Source of the DNA: Bacillota bacterium | Lineage (GTDB): Bacteria; Bacillota; Clostridia; Acetivibrionales; DSM-1351 | Assembly (NCBI GenBank): GCA_023412275.1 | Contig: JAEYNY010000099.1 | Span: 80,096 to 144,095 of the forward strand | Length of the DNA stretch: 64,000 bases | Reading direction: 5' to 3' | Part shown: piece by piece, positions 1-8,604 of the stretch | Layout of the letters: every line of letters begins with the position of its first letter | Position numbering within the stretch: position 1 is the stretch's first letter | The notes under the pieces: model-generated | Seen by the model: the letters and a program-made list of their open reading frames with translations, nothing else | Told to the model about the DNA's origin: nothing | The model's database searches: none | Made by a program: the position numbers and the translations under genes

Positions 1-31
1 TAATAGATTTTTCTATTTTTGACTACTTTTT
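1..31 (+). terminator. Distal half of a terminator from an upstream gene
   Basis: The first 26 bases are the same as the descending half of the terminator at 2168-2213, including the small AATAGA-TTTT-TCTATT hairpin and the TTGACTA arm, and a T-tract follows. The ascending arm lies outside the window. The gene to the left therefore ends in nearly the same terminator as the hydrogenase-like sensor gene, which hints at a duplicated locus. Confidence 0.55.
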
Positions 32-142
32 GCATGCAAATAAGACAGAGGATGCACCTTGTTGTGTTTTACAGTCGGATTGCACTATATGAGCAATTAT
101 AACTTAAATTACATAAAATGTCGAAAAAACAATTAATTCAGA

Positions 143-170
143 TTGAAACACAGAAGAAATATGATATAAT
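143..170 (+). promoter_or_regulatory. Sigma-A-type promoter of the hydrogenase-like sensor
   Basis: TTGAAA (143-148) is followed after 16 bases by TATAAT (165-170), which has a TG extension one base upstream. The transcript would start near 177, about 70 bases before the ATG at 247. Confidence 0.5.
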
Positions 171-246
171 TTTTATATATTATAGAAAAATATAGAATTT
201 ATTGACTAACTGTAAAAAAACGTTAGTAGCAGAAAGGAAATATCCA

Positions 247-2136
247 ATGTATATTTATACCATTGAAGAGAAATGCACCGGATGCAATAAATGTATTCAT
301 ACTTGTCCTATATTAAATGCTAATTCTGCTTATATTAAAGATGGAAATAACAAGGTACATGTTAACGACGATGCATGTATTACTTGTGGAAAGTGCTTAA
401 CTGAATGTGATCACGGGGCCAGAGAATATGAAGATGATACTGAGAAATTTTTTTCTGATTTAAGTAAAGGTAATTCAATTTCTGTACTAGCTGCTCCCGC
501 TATTAAAACAAACTTTAAAAACTATAAAAAATTATTAGGATATCTAAAATCTTTAGGTGTAAATGTAATATATGATGTTTCAATGGGAGCGGATATTACT
601 ACTTGGGCTTATTTAAGAATTATTAAAAGTAATAACCTAAAGAATGTAATAGCACAGCCATGTCCTGCTATTGTTAATTATATACAAAAATATAAGCATG
701 ACTTGATAGAGAATCTTGTACCCATTCAAAGTCCTTTAATCTGTACTGCAATATATGTAAAGGGATATTTGAAAAATAATGATAAACTGGCATTCTTATC
801 ACCTTGCATAGCAAAGAAGATAGAAATTGAAGATAACAGTACTAATAAATATGTCAGTTATAACGTAACATTTTCTAAATTAGTTAATTACATTCAAAAA
901 AATGGTGTAGATATTGATAGATTTAATGAATGTGAATATACTTCTCCAGCTTTCACATTAGGAGATATATATTGCATGCCTGGAGGGTTAAAGGAGAATA
1001 TTAAACACTATAATAGTGAATTAAGTATAATGCAGGTTGAAGGAACCGAATATGTATATGATTACTTTGATGAGTTTTCAAAAAGAAAAGATTTGAAGAA
1101 AGACTTACCAGATGTTTTAGATGTTTTGAGCTGTAAACATGCCTGTAGCTTAGGTAGTGGTTCATGTCATGAGCTGCAAATCAGTGACATAGAATTATTA
1201 GCTAATAGCATCAGACAGAAAAAAAGAGGCAAGTATCATCGAAAGCCTGAACAACTATTAAAACATTTTGATAAAACTTTGGACATAAATAGATTTTTAA
1301 GAAAGTATAAGAAAGAGGACGTTAAAGATTCGAAAATTCCAAACATGAGCCAAATAAGCACTATATTTGACTCAATGCTAAAGAAAACCGATGAATCAAG
1401 AATGAAAAACTGTAAAGCATGTGGATATAGTACCTGTAATGATATGGTTACAGCAATATATAATGGTTTGAACCGTATTGAAAACTGCATGGATTACAAT
1501 TTGAATGTCGCATTACAAAGTAAGTTTTTATCATATGAAAATGAAAAAGTTACAAATGCATTGACAGATGCTAAAAAAATAAGTGAAGAAAAAGAAACTA
1601 AACTAAAGATTCTAAAAGAAAGACTTAACGAAATAACAGATTCTATTGAAGAGGTTTCATCTGCGAATAATGAAAATTCTCAAAGTGTTAGCAATATAAG
1701 TGAGGACATTGGAGCATTGATGAAGATTTCCAATTTACTTAATGAAAAAATAAAATTTATGGAAAATAATATTAGTAATTTTGCTAATGTTGCTAACGAA
1801 ATAGTACAAATATCAGATCAGACAAATTTATTGGCATTAAATGCAGCAATAGAGGCAGCAAGAGCAGGAGAAGCAGGAAGAGGATTCTCGGTAGTATCTG
1901 ATGAAGTTCGTAAGCTTGCAGAACAATCAAGGCATGCAGCAGACTCAACTAAAAATGACCAGAGTCAGCTTCATAAGAATATTGCTGATATTGTTATTAT
2001 TTCAGATGAAATGAAGAAAAGGGCAGATAATATTAGCAAAGATATCGACACCATTTCTTCTACAATTGAAGAAACAACGGCTAAAAATGAGACAATTTTA
2101 TCTACTGCAGAATTAATTTTGAAGGAACAGCAGTAA
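247..2136 (+). CDS. Soluble [FeFe]-hydrogenase-like sensor fused to a methyl-accepting signalling domain
   Basis: The 629-residue protein begins with two 4Fe-4S ferredoxin motifs (C10/C13/C16/C20 and C44/C47/C50/C54). A [FeFe]-hydrogenase large-subunit core follows and keeps the four H-cluster ligand cysteines (QPC at C139, SPC at C187, SCKHAC at C296/C300). The residue before C139 is proline, where catalytic enzymes have the proton-transfer cysteine. Next come a further Fe-S (CxxC-x4-C) motif near residue 389, a coiled coil, and the chemoreceptor hairpin ([18 protein letters not shown]). There is no membrane segment. I chose the ATG at 247 because AGAAAGGA lies just upstream; an in-frame TTG at 202 lacks a ribosome site. 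This architecture fits a cytoplasmic H2 or redox sensor signalling to CheA, rather than a bulk hydrogenase. The signalling domain ends soon after the hairpin and is shorter than a full receptor. Confidence 0.85.
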   Translation: MYIYTIEEKCTGCNKCIHTCPILNANSAYIKDGNNKVHVNDDACITCGKCLTECDHGAREYEDDTEKFFSDLSKGNSISVLAAPAIKTNFKNYKKLLGYLKSLGVNVIYDVSMGADITTWAYLRIIKSNNLKNVIAQPCPAIVNYIQKYKHDLIENLVPIQSPLICTAIYVKGYLKNNDKLAFLSPCIAKKIEIEDNSTNKYVSYNVTFSKLVNYIQKNGVDIDRFNECEYTSPAFTLGDIYCMPGGLKENIKHYNSELSIMQVEGTEYVYDYFDEFSKRKDLKKDLPDVLDVLSCKHACSLGSGSCHELQISDIELLANSIRQKKRGKYHRKPEQLLKHFDKTLDINRFLRKYKKEDVKDSKIPNMSQISTIFDSMLKKTDESRMKNCKACGYSTCNDMVTAIYNGLNRIENCMDYNLNVALQSKFLSYENEKVTNALTDAKKISEEKETKLKILKERLNEITDSIEEVSSANNENSQSVSNISEDIGALMKISNLLNEKIKFMENNISNFANVANEIVQISDQTNLLALNAAIEAARAGEAGRGFSVVSDEVRKLAEQSRHAADSTKNDQSQLHKNIADIVIISDEMKKRADNISKDIDTISSTIEETTAKNETILSTAELILKEQQ

Positions 2137-2167
2137 AACAAACTACAATTAGTTTTAAATACATATT

Positions 2168-2213
2168 GAAAAGTAGTCAATAATAGATTTTTCTATTTTT
2201 GACTATTTTTTTG
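2168..2213 (+). terminator. Rho-independent terminator
   Basis: AAAAGTAGTCAA pairs with TTGACTATTTTT. The stem is extended by a nested AATAGA-TTTT-TCTATT hairpin and followed by a T-run. It lies 31 bases after the sensor stop codon. Confidence 0.8.
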
Positions 2214-2252
2214 TATTCAATTAAAACGCTGATATATCTGCGCCTTGTAAGC

Positions 2253-2292
2253 TTATAAGGAATATTATATACGTAAATTGGTAGGTATAAGT
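2253..2292 (+). repeat. Direct repeat, left copy (partner at 5113-5152)
   Basis: Twenty-eight bases (2253-2280) are identical to 5113-5140. The similarity continues, with one indel, through GGTATAAGT. The two copies bracket the TetR-hydrolase-DHFR-DUF1801 block. Confidence 0.8.
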
Positions 2293-2294
2293 TA

Positions 2295-2342
2295 TTGACA
2301 GGCTAGTAAACACTAGCTATACTAAGATAGTAAACGCTAGCT
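2295..2342 (+). promoter_or_regulatory. TetR-gene promoter with two operator palindromes
   Basis: TTGACA (2295-2300), a 17-base spacer and TATACT (2318-2323) make a near-consensus promoter. A perfect palindrome, GCTAGT-AAAC-ACTAGC, fills the spacer (2302-2317). A related box, GATAGTAAACGCTAGC, lies just downstream of the -10 (2326-2341). A repressor bound to either box would block RNA polymerase, so autorepression by the adjacent TetR protein is the natural reading. Confidence 0.75.
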
Positions 2343-2394
2343 TATTTCGATAGTATTGTTTATATAAAATTCACTGGAAAGGGATGGTATTACA

Positions 2395-3006
2395 ATGACA
2401 ACTAAAGAAAAAATATTAGATGAAGCATTAACACTATTTTCAAAGTACGGTTATGAAGGTGTATCGGTTAAGGATATAGCAAATAACGTAGGAATAAAAG
2501 ATAGTTCACTATATAAGCACTTTAAAAGTAAGTATCACATTTTTGAATCAATTATCCAACAGATGTCAGACAAAACAGCAGAGATACACCAGAAATTGCA
2601 AGTTCCAAATGCATTGGAACAGGATATTTCTTTATGCTTTGCTGATATGACAAACGATAAATTAGTGGATATAAGTAAGGAATTATTTTTGTTCTACTTA
2701 AAAGATAGTATTGTGGGAAGATTAAGAAGACTATTAACAATTGAGCAATATAGGAATTCAGAAATAGCACAAACATATCAGAAAATTTTTATTGATTCGG
2801 CAATTGACTATCAAGCTGAAGTATTTCGTCAAATGATAGCAGCCGGTTTCTTTGTAGAAGGTGATCCTTATTTAATGGCAATTCATTTCTATTCACCAAT
2901 ATTTTTATTATTACACAAGGTTGACCATATGCCTGAAAAAGAGGCGGAGGCTTTAGACATATTAAAAAAGCATGTTATTCAATTTGGAAAGATGTATAGT
3001 GCATGA
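2395..3006 (+). CDS. TetR/AcrR-family transcriptional regulator
   Basis: The 203-residue protein has the N-terminal TetR helix-turn-helix at residues 5-50 (ILDEALTLFSKYGYEGVSV, then SLYKHFKSK). A helical ligand-binding domain of ordinary length follows. The ATG is preceded by AAAGGGATGG. The paired palindromes in its own promoter are the likely operators. The hydrolase gene starts 34 bases after the stop and is probably co-transcribed, so the ligand may be related to the hydrolase substrate (inference). Confidence 0.9.
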   Translation: MTTKEKILDEALTLFSKYGYEGVSVKDIANNVGIKDSSLYKHFKSKYHIFESIIQQMSDKTAEIHQKLQVPNALEQDISLCFADMTNDKLVDISKELFLFYLKDSIVGRLRRLLTIEQYRNSEIAQTYQKIFIDSAIDYQAEVFRQMIAAGFFVEGDPYLMAIHFYSPIFLLLHKVDHMPEKEAEALDILKKHVIQFGKMYSA

Positions 3007-3040
3007 TATTTATCAAAAATATAAGGAAGTTAAGTGGTAT

Positions 3041-3952
3041 ATGAAAATAGGAGTTAAAAAAGTTATGAAAATCATAAGTATTGCTTTAATATGTATAATT
3101 TCAACATATCTGGTTGTACAAGGAATAAGATGTGGTATTGAAGTGAAAAAAGCATATCATCGCATTAAAACTTACGATGCTAAAAAAATAACATTGAGTT
3201 ATGGAAATATGACCTATGTTGACAAGGGTAAAGGTGAAGCAATATTAGTTGTTCATGGAATTTGTGGAGGATATGACCAAGCGTATGATACAGTTAAGGA
3301 AAGTTTTTTTGATTATAGGATTATCGCTCCCTCCCGATTTGGGTATTTAGGTAGTGATGTTCCTGAAAATCCTGTTCCTAAGGAACAGGCCAAAGCATAT
3401 GTGGAGCTACTCGACAAATTAGATATTGACAAAGTATATGTATTAGCCACATCGGCAGGGGGAACGGATGCGATACGATTTGCTTTGGATTATCCAGAAC
3501 GAACCAAAGGCTTAATTTTATATTGCTCTGCGGCACCACTAACACAAGAACTGGATACTTATCTCAAGTACCAAGGCCCACCTTCATCTCTATGCTATAA
3601 TTATCCGATGATGCTTATAAGTCCTTTGTTTAAACCATTGATGGGTATGGAATCAAGTACAATTTACAGCATGCTGCCAATTGATGAACGACATGATGGT
3701 ATGGTGATAGATGCCTCATTTACAAATCCTGATATGGCTAGAAATTTTAATGATTATCCTATAGAAAGTCTTAAAGTCAAAACGCTTATTTTACATGCAA
3801 AAGACGACAAATTATCAAAGTATGAGACAATGAAACAGGCTGTGGCACGTTTTCCTAATTGCACATTTGTGTCATTTGATACTGGAGGACATCTCATGAA
3901 TGGACATTCTAAAGAAATAGAAAAGGCACTAAATGAATTTATGGAGCAATAA
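3041..3952 (+). CDS. Membrane-anchored alpha/beta hydrolase
   Basis: The protein has about 303 residues. A single hydrophobic segment near the N-terminus (IISIALICIIS) is followed by an alpha/beta-hydrolase fold. The nucleophile elbow reads ATSAGG, a variant of GxSxG. The likely acid is in LHAKDD and the catalytic histidine in TGGHLMNGH near the C-terminus. I chose the ATG at 3041, which has AAGGAAG about 11 bases upstream; an ATG at 3065 is also possible. The substrate is unknown. The gene follows tetR closely and probably shares its regulation. Confidence 0.8.
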   Translation: MKIGVKKVMKIISIALICIISTYLVVQGIRCGIEVKKAYHRIKTYDAKKITLSYGNMTYVDKGKGEAILVVHGICGGYDQAYDTVKESFFDYRIIAPSRFGYLGSDVPENPVPKEQAKAYVELLDKLDIDKVYVLATSAGGTDAIRFALDYPERTKGLILYCSAAPLTQELDTYLKYQGPPSSLCYNYPMMLISPLFKPLMGMESSTIYSMLPIDERHDGMVIDASFTNPDMARNFNDYPIESLKVKTLILHAKDDKLSKYETMKQAVARFPNCTFVSFDTGGHLMNGHSKEIEKALNEFMEQ

Positions 3953-4016
3953 ATATTTTGTGTGAATGGAATAAGGATATAATCAACAACTGTACGTACT
4001 AGAAAGGAGTATAAAA

Positions 4017-4535
4017 ATGAGTGTGTTTTTTTATGGCTGTATAACTTTAGACGGCTATCTTGCTGATAAAAACCATAATTTGGACTGGCTCTATCAAACC
4101 GGCTCAATAGAAGAAACTGATTACGAAAGTTTTTATAAAAGTATGGATATTACTATCATGGGAAAAAGGACATTTAATGAAATTGAAAATATAGAGAATA
4201 TAGATAGCTTTTATCCGACTACTAAAAACTACGTTTTTACACATGCTGAAAGCCTATCAGTAAAGGGTTTTATTCCTGTTAATTACGATATTGTAGAATT
4301 TGTTAAACAAATAGAAAAGGATAAAAACATTTGGATTGTTGGAGGGAACACAATTTTAGCTCCATTATTGGATAGTGATATGATAGATAATATAATAGTA
4401 CAGATTGCTCCTGTGTTATTAGGAAGTGGAATACCATTGTTTTCACAGAAGGAAGGATTAAAGCGGTTTTACTTGAAAGAAGTAAAAAAATACGGACAAT
4501 TTGCAGAATTAATATATACTCGATTGCAAAAGTAA
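4017..4535 (+). CDS. Dihydrofolate reductase-like (RibD C-terminal domain) protein
   Basis: The 172-residue protein matches the DHFR/RibD-C fold. It has an N-terminal FFYGCITLDGYLA strand-loop, MGKRTFNEI after the first helix, a WIVGG nucleotide-binding turn, and the C-terminal IAPVLLGSGIPLF signature. These proteins are NADPH-dependent reductases, many of unknown substrate and distinct from true folate-pathway DHFR. AGAAAGGAG precedes the ATG. A possible TATAAT lies at 3978-3983, so the gene may have its own promoter. Confidence 0.85.
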   Translation: MSVFFYGCITLDGYLADKNHNLDWLYQTGSIEETDYESFYKSMDITIMGKRTFNEIENIENIDSFYPTTKNYVFTHAESLSVKGFIPVNYDIVEFVKQIEKDKNIWIVGGNTILAPLLDSDMIDNIIVQIAPVLLGSGIPLFSQKEGLKRFYLKEVKKYGQFAELIYTRLQK

Positions 4536-4633
4536 GTTCTGGATTTTGTGACAATATTAAGTTTGGTATTAAAGGCTATTTGTGGGTAAAATATAGAAAG
4601 TGAATTTATAGAGAGAGGGAGGGCGAATGTACT

Positions 4634-5044
4634 ATGTGGCAATGCCCAAATTGTAAACGTGAGTTTAAGAACACAAATCAAGACCATTACTGCGGCGAGC
4701 CGCCTAAAACCATTGATGCCTATATTGCTGAGCAACCGGAGGAGGTTCAACCGTTGTTAAATCAGGTACGAGATACGCTCCGTGCCACACTCCCCAATGC
4801 TGAAGAACGTATTTCATGGAGAATGCCAACTTACTGGCGTAAACAAAATATAATCCACTTTGCGGCATTCAAAAGGCACATCGGGCTGTATCCTGGTGAT
4901 AAGGCTGTTGCACATTTTAGCGAAAGGCTCACAGAATATAAAACAAGCAAAGGTGCCATACAGTTTCCGCACAACAAGCCATTACCACTCCACCTTATTG
5001 CCGAAATAGCGAAATGGAGTTACGATAACGGAAAACATGACTAA
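4634..5044 (+). CDS. DUF1801 (YdhG-like) protein with N-terminal zinc-ribbon-like motif
   Basis: The 136-residue protein starts with CPNCKREF...DHYC, a probable metal-binding knuckle. A DUF1801 domain follows (IDAYIAEQPEEVQPLLNQVR, EERISWRMPTYW, HIGLYPGDKAV). The biochemical role of this family is not established. GAGAGAGGGAGGG lies just upstream of the ATG. The gene appears richer in G+C than its neighbours, which would fit the idea that this block was acquired. It ends at a clear terminator. Confidence 0.8.
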   Translation: MWQCPNCKREFKNTNQDHYCGEPPKTIDAYIAEQPEEVQPLLNQVRDTLRATLPNAEERISWRMPTYWRKQNIIHFAAFKRHIGLYPGDKAVAHFSERLTEYKTSKGAIQFPHNKPLPLHLIAEIAKWSYDNGKHD

Positions 5045-5047
5045 TTG

Positions 5048-5074
5048 AAAGCTCCTCAAAACGAGGGGCTTTTA
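5048..5074 (+). terminator. Rho-independent terminator
   Basis: AAAGCTCCTC pairs with GAGGGGCTTT (one G-U pair) around an AAAAC loop. It begins four bases after the DUF1801 stop. Confidence 0.75.
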
Positions 5075-5112
5075 ATATCTGGAAAGAAAGAGGAAGATAA
5101 ACCGGTAACCGA

Positions 5113-5152
5113 TTATAAGGAATATTATATACGTAAATTGGAAAGGTATAAG
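5113..5152 (+). repeat. Direct repeat, right copy (partner at 2253-2292)
   Basis: It is identical to 2253-2280 over 28 bases and then similar with one indel. It lies upstream of the acyl-CoA synthetase promoter, so it may be an original part of that leader that was copied to the left end of the inserted block. Confidence 0.8.
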
Positions 5153-5172
5153 TAAATATATTTGTTGTAATA

Positions 5173-5228
5173 TTGATTGAAAAGGAATACAATAATATAA
5201 TTATAACCAGGTAATAATTATATTATTG
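5173..5228 (+). promoter_or_regulatory. Acyl-CoA synthetase promoter overlapped by a perfect 15-bp inverted repeat
   Basis: TTGATT (5173-5178), a 17-base spacer and TATAAT (5196-5201) form a promoter. CAATAATATAATTAT (5190-5204) and its exact complement (5214-5228) flank a 9-base spacer. The left arm covers the -10 and the right arm lies over the probable transcript start. This could be an operator or an RNA hairpin in the leader. Confidence 0.65.
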
Positions 5229-5249
5229 TATCTTATTTCAGGAGGGCAT

Positions 5250-7070
5250 ATGGCCAAAAAGGGAATCTCCATAATTAACGAAAAGGAAAAAAGAATTGTA
5301 AAGGGTCTGGGTTATTATGAAATCAGTCCTGTAGAAAACATCAAGGAACTACTTAAAAAAAGCATAGATACATTTGGAGATAAAACTGCATTTATATATA
5401 AATCAGGGGCAGACACTATAACAAAATCATATAACAACTTTGGCGCGGAAGTAGCTGCCGTTGGTACTGCACTGCATAAGCTTGGCTTAAAGGACAAAAG
5501 GATAGCGGTGATTGGTGAAAACCGTTACGAATGGGCAGTGAGCTTTTTTTCAATCGCATGTGGTACTGGAATCGCAGTTCCCCTTGATAAACACCTTCCT
5601 GAAGTTGAAATAGAGAAGCTCATTATTAGGGGAGAAATAGACGCAATATTCTATAGTAGCCATTTTGACGCTCAGATGCGCAGTTTGGCAGAACGTATGA
5701 AAAGCATCAAATACTTTATATGTATGGATGATATAGGTGAGGGGTACCCTTCTTCCTTTACAACTATAGACCAGCTTGTTGAACAGGGTGAAAGCCTTTT
5801 AAAAAATGGTGACAGAAGCTTTACAGATGCATCCGTAGACTCAGAAAAGCTGTCTGTTCTGCTTTTTACCTCAGGTACTACCAGTATGTCAAAAGGGGTA
5901 ATGCTAAACCAGCGAAATATTTGTTCAGACGTAAGTGCTGTATCTTCTGCAATAAAAGTACTACCCAATGACGTACATCTTTCAGTACTACCGTTGCATC
6001 ACACTTTTGAATTATCCATAGGAATGCTTTTTATGATAAAAAACGGTGTGTGTATTGCGTATAGTGAGGGTATAAAGCACATTGCAAAAAATTTAAAGGA
6101 ATTTAATGTAACTATTCTTGTGGTAGTTCCTGCCATACTGGAAGCAATGTATAAAAAAATGAAAGAAGGAATAAAGAAGTCAGGAAAGGCCAGACAGGTT
6201 GCAATACTTGCCAAGGTTTCAAAAGGACTCAGCAGCATTAAAATAGATATAAGAAGAAAGCTATTCAAAAGAATTCTGGAACAAATGGGACCGGGTTTGA
6301 GGCTGGCCGTGTCTGGGGCCGCACCTATAGACAAGGAAATAATAGAGGGATTTGACATGCTAGGTTTAAAGGTTATACAAGGCTACGGCTTGACTGAAAC
6401 TTCACCTGTTGTTGCAGCAAACAATGACTTTTATAATAAGGCGGGAACCGTAGGACAGCCTTTATATGGTATCGAGGCAGCCATTTATAATCCTGATGAA
6501 AACGGCATGGGTGAAATTATCACAAGGGGCCGGAATGTATTGCTGGGTTACTACGATGACGAAGTGGGAACGAAAGAAGCCATTGATGAAGAAGGCTGGT
6601 TTCACACAGGAGACTTGGGGCATATTGATGATGAAGGGTTTATAACAATTACAGGAAGGGCCAAGTCAATGATTGTTCTCACCAACGGTAAAAAAGCCTT
6701 CCCTGAAGAGTATGAAACACTTCTGAATAATATTGAAGGTATAAAAGAATCCTTTGTATGGGGAAATGAGGCACCGGATGGAGATATACAGGTATGTGCA
6801 AAGTTAATTCTTAATGAAGCTGTTTTAAAAGATAAATACGGAAGGCTTCCATCTGAAAGCGAATTAGCGGAAATTTTGCAGCAGGAGATAAAAAGGTTGA
6901 ACAAGGATATTCCACAGTACAAAATTATAAGATATTTTATTATGAGCTACGATGAATTGATTAAAACGACTACTCTTAAAATTAAAAGGCCCGTAGAGCA
7001 CAAAAAAGTAATGGAAGTGCTTGATAATGCAGGATTAAATATGAGAAAGGCCAATGGAAAGTTGTTTTAA
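5250..7070 (+). CDS. Long-chain fatty acid-CoA ligase-like AMP-forming enzyme
   Basis: The protein has 606 residues and carries the ANL-superfamily motifs: LLFTSGTTSMSKGVML (P-loop), GYGLTETSPVV, GWFHTGDLG and GRAKSMIVLTNGKKAFPEE near the C-terminal hinge. It would activate a fatty acid with ATP and pass it to CoA or another acceptor. I chose the ATG at 5250 because GGAGGG lies four bases upstream; an in-frame TTG at 5226 lies inside the inverted repeat. A 576-residue relative with the same motif order lies at 60551-62281. The substrate cannot be read from the sequence. Confidence 0.88.
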   Translation: MAKKGISIINEKEKRIVKGLGYYEISPVENIKELLKKSIDTFGDKTAFIYKSGADTITKSYNNFGAEVAAVGTALHKLGLKDKRIAVIGENRYEWAVSFFSIACGTGIAVPLDKHLPEVEIEKLIIRGEIDAIFYSSHFDAQMRSLAERMKSIKYFICMDDIGEGYPSSFTTIDQLVEQGESLLKNGDRSFTDASVDSEKLSVLLFTSGTTSMSKGVMLNQRNICSDVSAVSSAIKVLPNDVHLSVLPLHHTFELSIGMLFMIKNGVCIAYSEGIKHIAKNLKEFNVTILVVVPAILEAMYKKMKEGIKKSGKARQVAILAKVSKGLSSIKIDIRRKLFKRILEQMGPGLRLAVSGAAPIDKEIIEGFDMLGLKVIQGYGLTETSPVVAANNDFYNKAGTVGQPLYGIEAAIYNPDENGMGEIITRGRNVLLGYYDDEVGTKEAIDEEGWFHTGDLGHIDDEGFITITGRAKSMIVLTNGKKAFPEEYETLLNNIEGIKESFVWGNEAPDGDIQVCAKLILNEAVLKDKYGRLPSESELAEILQQEIKRLNKDIPQYKIIRYFIMSYDELIKTTTLKIKRPVEHKKVMEVLDNAGLNMRKANGKLF

Positions 7071-7089
7071 AAATACAAGCCTAATAAAG

Positions 7090-7128
7090 AGCAAAAGCCG
7101 TGGCATATAAGGTTTTTGCTTTTTTTTT
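7090..7128 (+). terminator. Rho-independent terminator
   Basis: AGCAAAAGCC pairs imperfectly with GGTTTTTGCT across an 11-base loop, followed by a run of eight T. Confidence 0.8.
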
Positions 7129-7182
7129 GCTGGTGTAGTATAATCACGTGAGGATAATGATGGCTATTAAACAGGGGGATAA

Positions 7183-8544
7183 ATGCAAAGGTTATTAGTC
7201 AAAAACAAGGAATTTTATTTGAAGCTTCTTACACTGGCATTACCGATAACTATTCAGAGCTTAATTTCTTCATCTCTTGGCGTCGTCGATTCTGTAATGG
7301 TTGGATCTCTAGGAAATCAAGCATTGGCAGCTGTTGGTGTTGCCAACCAGTATGGTTTGATAGTATTTTTACTTTATAATGCAATACATAGCGGATGCAG
7401 TATTTATGTTGCCCAATTCTGGGGTAAAAATGACCAGAGTAATATAGGCAGAGTGGTAAATCTCGATATTGCAATAGCAGGAGGAGCAGCTTTATTAATG
7501 GCAGCTATAGGTATACTGCTACCTGAACAGATTATTTCTATTTTTAATACAGACCCTGTGGTTATTAGTCAGGGTGCTGATTTTTTAAGAATACTCAGTG
7601 TGAGTTTTGTATTTGCATCAATAAGCTTCGGGTTCAGTGTGGCTCTCAGAAGTATTGGAAAATCGGCCATGCCTATGATAATAAGTGCGTCGGCACTGGG
7701 GTTAAATACTCTTTTGAATTATGTATTGATATACGGAAGATTTGGTATGCCGGCAATGGGCGTGAGAGGTGCTGCAACAGGTACATTAATAGCAAGAATA
7801 GTTGAATTAATTATATTTTTAATTGTTGTATCAAAGTACTTTCCACTCCTTAGAATCAGAATCAGTGAGCTTAGGAAAGTTACACAAGATTTGCTGGGCA
7901 GGGTTACCAAGACTATGATACCGGTAATTCTTAATGAAATGTGCTGGGGTCTTGGTGTTGCGGTGTATTCAATTGCATATGGCAGAATAAGTACTGAGGC
8001 ATTTGATGCAGTGCAGATTACAAACAACGTAGTAAATCTGTTTATGGTTGCTGCTTTTGGTATGGCTAGTGCTTCGGCGGTTATGACGGGACATGCTATA
8101 GGTGCAGGAGAGGAAAAGAAAGTAAGGCAGTACGCGTGGAGCTTTGTCCGGCTTTGTATAATCGGCGGGTTCATTCTGGGAGGTCTTTTATATCTGTTCT
8201 CTCCGTTGATTGTAAGTCTGTTTAAGGTAAGCAGTGATGTTATTGAAACAGCTATAATCCTTATGGCAATGAACTCAATTATTTTGCCTATAAGATTTAC
8301 AAATATAGTTGTCATTGTAGGAGTTTTACGTGGAGGTGGAGATGCTACCTTTGCTTTTATAGCTGAAAGCATTACTATGTGGCTTATAGGTGTTCCCGTT
8401 TCTTTTATAGGAGCATTGGTTCTAAGACTTGATGTTCAGTGGGTTGTCCTCATGGTAATGGCTGAAGAAATCGTGAAAATGATTTGTGGTATTACCAGAT
8501 TAAGGTCCAATAAGTGGATAAAAAATGTTGTCAGAGAAATTTAA
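7183..8544 (+). CDS. MATE-family multidrug/Na+ antiporter
   Basis: The 453-residue, highly hydrophobic protein has about twelve predicted membrane spans in two related halves. The first half carries the MATE-type LALPITIQSLI...SLGVVDSVMVGSLG region. The family exports cationic drugs or metabolites in exchange for Na+ or H+. The ATG follows ACAGGGGGAT. A possible -10 (TATAAT, 7139-7144) lies just downstream of the preceding terminator, so the gene is probably a separate transcription unit. The substrate is not predictable. Confidence 0.9.
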   Translation: MQRLLVKNKEFYLKLLTLALPITIQSLISSSLGVVDSVMVGSLGNQALAAVGVANQYGLIVFLLYNAIHSGCSIYVAQFWGKNDQSNIGRVVNLDIAIAGGAALLMAAIGILLPEQIISIFNTDPVVISQGADFLRILSVSFVFASISFGFSVALRSIGKSAMPMIISASALGLNTLLNYVLIYGRFGMPAMGVRGAATGTLIARIVELIIFLIVVSKYFPLLRIRISELRKVTQDLLGRVTKTMIPVILNEMCWGLGVAVYSIAYGRISTEAFDAVQITNNVVNLFMVAAFGMASASAVMTGHAIGAGEEKKVRQYAWSFVRLCIIGGFILGGLLYLFSPLIVSLFKVSSDVIETAIILMAMNSIILPIRFTNIVVIVGVLRGGGDATFAFIAESITMWLIGVPVSFIGALVLRLDVQWVVLMVMAEEIVKMICGITRLRSNKWIKNVVREI

Positions 8545-8604
8545 TTTTTTTCATATGAAATATTGGGCATTATAATAATAAAATTGTGAATTATCGGAGG
8601 TTTT

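Noticed and set aside
7719..8372. 217-codon minus-strand frame opposite the MATE gene
   Set aside because: It is antisense to conserved membrane helices, has no ribosome site and no recognisable protein.
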